A DNA stretch of 6,880 bases from Deltaproteobacteria bacterium (GTDB taxonomy: Bacteria; Myxococcota; XYA12-FULL-58-9; JAUUZB01), in assembly GCA_030590185.1 (NCBI GenBank), contig JAUUZB010000200.1:1-6880 (forward strand). Reading direction: 5' to 3'. Every line of letters starts with the position of its first letter. Position 1 is the stretch's first letter. The notes under the pieces were generated by a model. The model was given only the letters and a program-made list of their open reading frames with translations. It was not told the origin of the DNA and did not search any database. This document shows positions 4,657 to 6,880 of this stretch, one piece after another. Both the position numbers and the translations under genes were made by a program.

Positions 4657-6861
4657 TTGCACAGCGCTCACTCCTCTCTCTCGGATCTGAACCGCGGCTG
4701 GCTGGTGGCCCTGGTCGCGCTGGCCGCCTGTGGCCGCACCGGCTACGTGGACGAGAGCGCCGATCCGCTCCTCACCCTCGATCGCGTCGTGTTGGCCTTC
4801 AACCTCTCGGTGGGCCAGCCGGCGACTCCGGAGCTCGTCGCCGTGGGTGAGGCCTACGACCGGACCATCCCCTGGGAGGCCACAGCCTCGTCACCGTGGA
4901 TCCTACTCGAGCCGAGCGCCGGGGAGACCGCCGCCACGGTCATGGTCTCGACCCGCACCACCAACCTGGCGCCGGGGAGGCACCGCGGCTCGGTGACCTT
5001 CGCCCTAACCAATGAGCAGGGGGTGATCGATAGTAAAGATGTCATCGTCGACCTGAACCTGGTGGCGCCGGGTTGGACCGAGCTCGATGGCCCCTACTGC
5101 GGTCGGGTCACCGCGCTGGCGGCCGACCCCAACGACGACAACCGGATCCTCGCGGGGATCGATGGCTGGCGCGGGGTCTTTGTCAGCGAAGATGGTGGTG
5201 CCTCCTTTGCGCGGGCCAATCTCGCCCTCGACTCCCACAGCGCCGTGCAGCAGATCGCCTTTGCCACCAGCGGACGCGCCTACGCCGCGGTCGATAGTAC
5301 GTACGCCACGGACGCCGCCGGGGTCTGGCGCAGCGACGATCTGGGGTTGACCTGGGAGCCAACCGGGCTCCAGCTCGTCAATGCCCGCTACGTATTGATC
5401 GACGCCACCGACGATCAGAGCGCCATCGTCGAGGGGGATGGCCTGTGGTCCACCGACAACGCCGGCGCCAACTGGAACCCCATCGGCCCGGGGGAGACGA
5501 CCTACTTCCTCGTCGCCCACCCGAGCGTCGCCGGTCATTACCTGCTCGGCGGCATCGATGGGCTGCTACACACCACCGATATCGATGGGTCGTTTTGGGA
5601 CACGGTCGACACCGGCGCCGCGGAGCACCTACGCAGCTTCGCGGTGCTGCCCTCCGGTCGTTGGGTGGTGCACACCAACCCGTGCGGGGACTGTCTCTTT
5701 CAGATTTGGGGCAGCGACGATGACGGCGTCACGTGGACCCAGCTCGACGGGGCGGGCCTTCCCTCCTCCCACCCAGAGAGCCAGCTCGAGCTCGGAGTGA
5801 CCGGCGACGGGTTGTGGGGCCTCAACATCGACCCCGTCCTCTCGATCGACGAGGGCGGGCTCTTTCAGCTAGTCAGCTCCGGCCACCGCTCCTATCACGA
5901 CCTGCCGCGCTTCTCCTCGCTGCTCGACCACCCGGACGGGGTGCTGTTCGGTCACACCAGCGATGGTGTCCTGCGCTACGAGGCCGGCGTTGGCTTGGCA
6001 CAGGCGCGGATGTTCGGGTGCTCGATCCACGACCTCGATTGGCACGCCGGTAACGATCTATTGTTCGGTGTCGTCTATCCGGGTGGACCGTTTCGCTACA
6101 CGCCGGGGCTGGGCTTCGAGTTGCTCGGCGGTGACGGTCTCAACACGGAGCGGCTCAACGCCATCTCGGTCGATCCGCGCGACCCGTTCACCATCCTGGT
6201 CAGCGGCAATAACGGCAACCTCTGGCGGACCAGCGACGGCGGGCTGAACTGGAGCCCTTCCAACACCGGACTCACCACCGACAACACCATCGGCGCCGTC
6301 GAGCGCTCACCCGACGACCCGGACATCGTCTGGGTGAGTTGCAGCTACGGCGGCGCCTTCCGCAGCACCGACGGGGGGCTGAGCTTCTCCCAAATCGACG
6401 CAGGGTTGACCTGGGGGGTCGCGCCGCTGTCGGCTGGGGTGGCATTTTTCGGGGGTGGGAACCTATCGAAGTATGATGCCAGCGACGGTTCGTTCACGGT
6501 CGTGGTCGCCGGCGGCGGTGGGCACACAATCGTGGACGTCTTCAGCACCACCGACGGGTCAATTTGGTACAGCGGGAATTCCGCGGGCCTGAATCGATCG
6601 ACCGACGGCGGGGCTACCTTTTCGGCGGTGGGGCTCGCGGACGACACGGCCCACCCGGTCAATGGCGTGGCGATTGATCCCAACGACGCGAACCACTTCT
6701 TTGCCAGCTCCGGTCTCGGGGTGTTCGAGACGTTCAATGGCGGGACGAGCTGGGAGGAGATCGGCGCGGCCTATTCGGTCGCCGGGCTGGAGCGGGATCC
6801 TGCGGGGGGCGGAATCTATGTTGGCACGAGTGGTGGCGGGGTGTATCTGTTTGCGCCCTAG
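4657..6861 (+). CDS. Lipoprotein with BACON-like domain and Asp-box beta-propeller repeats
   Basis: A 734-residue surface or periplasmic lipoprotein. Residues 14-24 are hydrophobic and end in the lipobox LAAC, so C25 is lipidated. The TTG at 4657 follows GAGGGA and gives this clean signal peptide; no ATG is available. Residues about 38-135 match the BACON/Ig-like pattern (SSPWILLEPSAGETAATVMV, then LAPGRHRGSVTF), usually an adhesion or spacer domain. The rest carries BNR/Asp boxes (S-x-D-x-G-x-T-W): 177-184, 226-233, 353-360, 396-403, 525-532, 570-577, 648-655 and 692-699, plus degenerate ones near 265, 306 and 605. The stretch 404-524 has none and may be the seam between two propellers, as in sortilin-like and xyloglucanase-type folds. 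C343 and C346 form a C-x-x-C. I see no sialidase FRIP motif or other catalytic signature, so binding of glycan or protein is more likely than hydrolysis. It is probably transcribed from the extended -10 site at 4618. Confidence 0.9.
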   Translation: MHSAHSSLSDLNRGWLVALVALAACGRTGYVDESADPLLTLDRVVLAFNLSVGQPATPELVAVGEAYDRTIPWEATASSPWILLEPSAGETAATVMVSTRTTNLAPGRHRGSVTFALTNEQGVIDSKDVIVDLNLVAPGWTELDGPYCGRVTALAADPNDDNRILAGIDGWRGVFVSEDGGASFARANLALDSHSAVQQIAFATSGRAYAAVDSTYATDAAGVWRSDDLGLTWEPTGLQLVNARYVLIDATDDQSAIVEGDGLWSTDNAGANWNPIGPGETTYFLVAHPSVAGHYLLGGIDGLLHTTDIDGSFWDTVDTGAAEHLRSFAVLPSGRWVVHTNPCGDCLFQIWGSDDDGVTWTQLDGAGLPSSHPESQLELGVTGDGLWGLNIDPVLSIDEGGLFQLVSSGHRSYHDLPRFSSLLDHPDGVLFGHTSDGVLRYEAGVGLAQARMFGCSIHDLDWHAGNDLLFGVVYPGGPFRYTPGLGFELLGGDGLNTERLNAISVDPRDPFTILVSGNNGNLWRTSDGGLNWSPSNTGLTTDNTIGAVERSPDDPDIVWVSCSYGGAFRSTDGGLSFSQIDAGLTWGVAPLSAGVAFFGGGNLSKYDASDGSFTVVVAGGGGHTIVDVFSTTDGSIWYSGNSAGLNRSTDGGATFSAVGLADDTAHPVNGVAIDPNDANHFFASSGLGVFETFNGGTSWEEIGAAYSVAGLERDPAGGGIYVGTSGGGVYLFAP

Positions 6862-6880
6862 TTGAGCCCGGCGGTGTTCG

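Noticed and set aside
5005..5538. 177-codon - strand frame inside the propeller gene
   Set aside because: Antisense to well-formed Asp-box repeats; Gly/Val/Asp-rich shadow.

Overview
This is a GC-rich chromosomal window with five plausible genes on the + strand and one incomplete gene running off the left edge on the - strand. I see no transposase, phage gene, tRNA, rRNA or CRISPR array. Two lipoproteins, a Cys-rich motif of the kind common in predatory and social deltaproteobacteria, a lone PilZ protein, a GAF-like protein and an isolated ribosomal S4 gene suggest a Gram-negative of the former Deltaproteobacteria (Myxococcota or Bradymonadota type). This assignment is inference from style, not from a marker-gene tree.

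Layout. 1-641 (-): N-terminal 213 codons of a GAF-like regulatory protein that starts at TTG. 642-1007: divergent intergenic region with a two-copy palindromic repeat, an inverted repeat, a possible promoter and an rpsD leader hairpin. 1008-1622 (+): rpsD, a zinc-free S4 that reads like the cyanobacterial/plastid type, followed by a hairpin terminator. 1690-2799 (+): a 369-residue lipoprotein of unknown function. 2800-3107: a strong intrinsic terminator, possibly closing a small RNA of about 75 nt, and a second hairpin. 3108-4031 (+): a cysteine-free, helix-rich 307-residue protein whose architecture recalls type III secretion needle-tip or filament proteins. 4032-4223: an AT-rich island and a large hairpin. 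4224-4580 (+): a single-domain PilZ protein with intact c-di-GMP motifs. 4657-6861 (+): a 734-residue lipoprotein with a BACON-like N-terminal domain and Asp-box (BNR) propeller repeats, preceded by an extended -10 promoter. The last 19 bases hold nothing assignable.

The + strand genes do not look like one operon. Gaps of 67 to 308 bases contain terminator-like hairpins and separate promoter-like sequences. The common theme is the cell envelope: two lipoproteins, one candidate exported helical protein and one c-di-GMP receptor, with two possible sensor or regulator proteins (GAF-like, PilZ). A shared pathway is not demonstrated. The most interesting points are the needle-tip-like protein, the isolated plastid-type rpsD with its leader hairpin, and the candidate small RNA.
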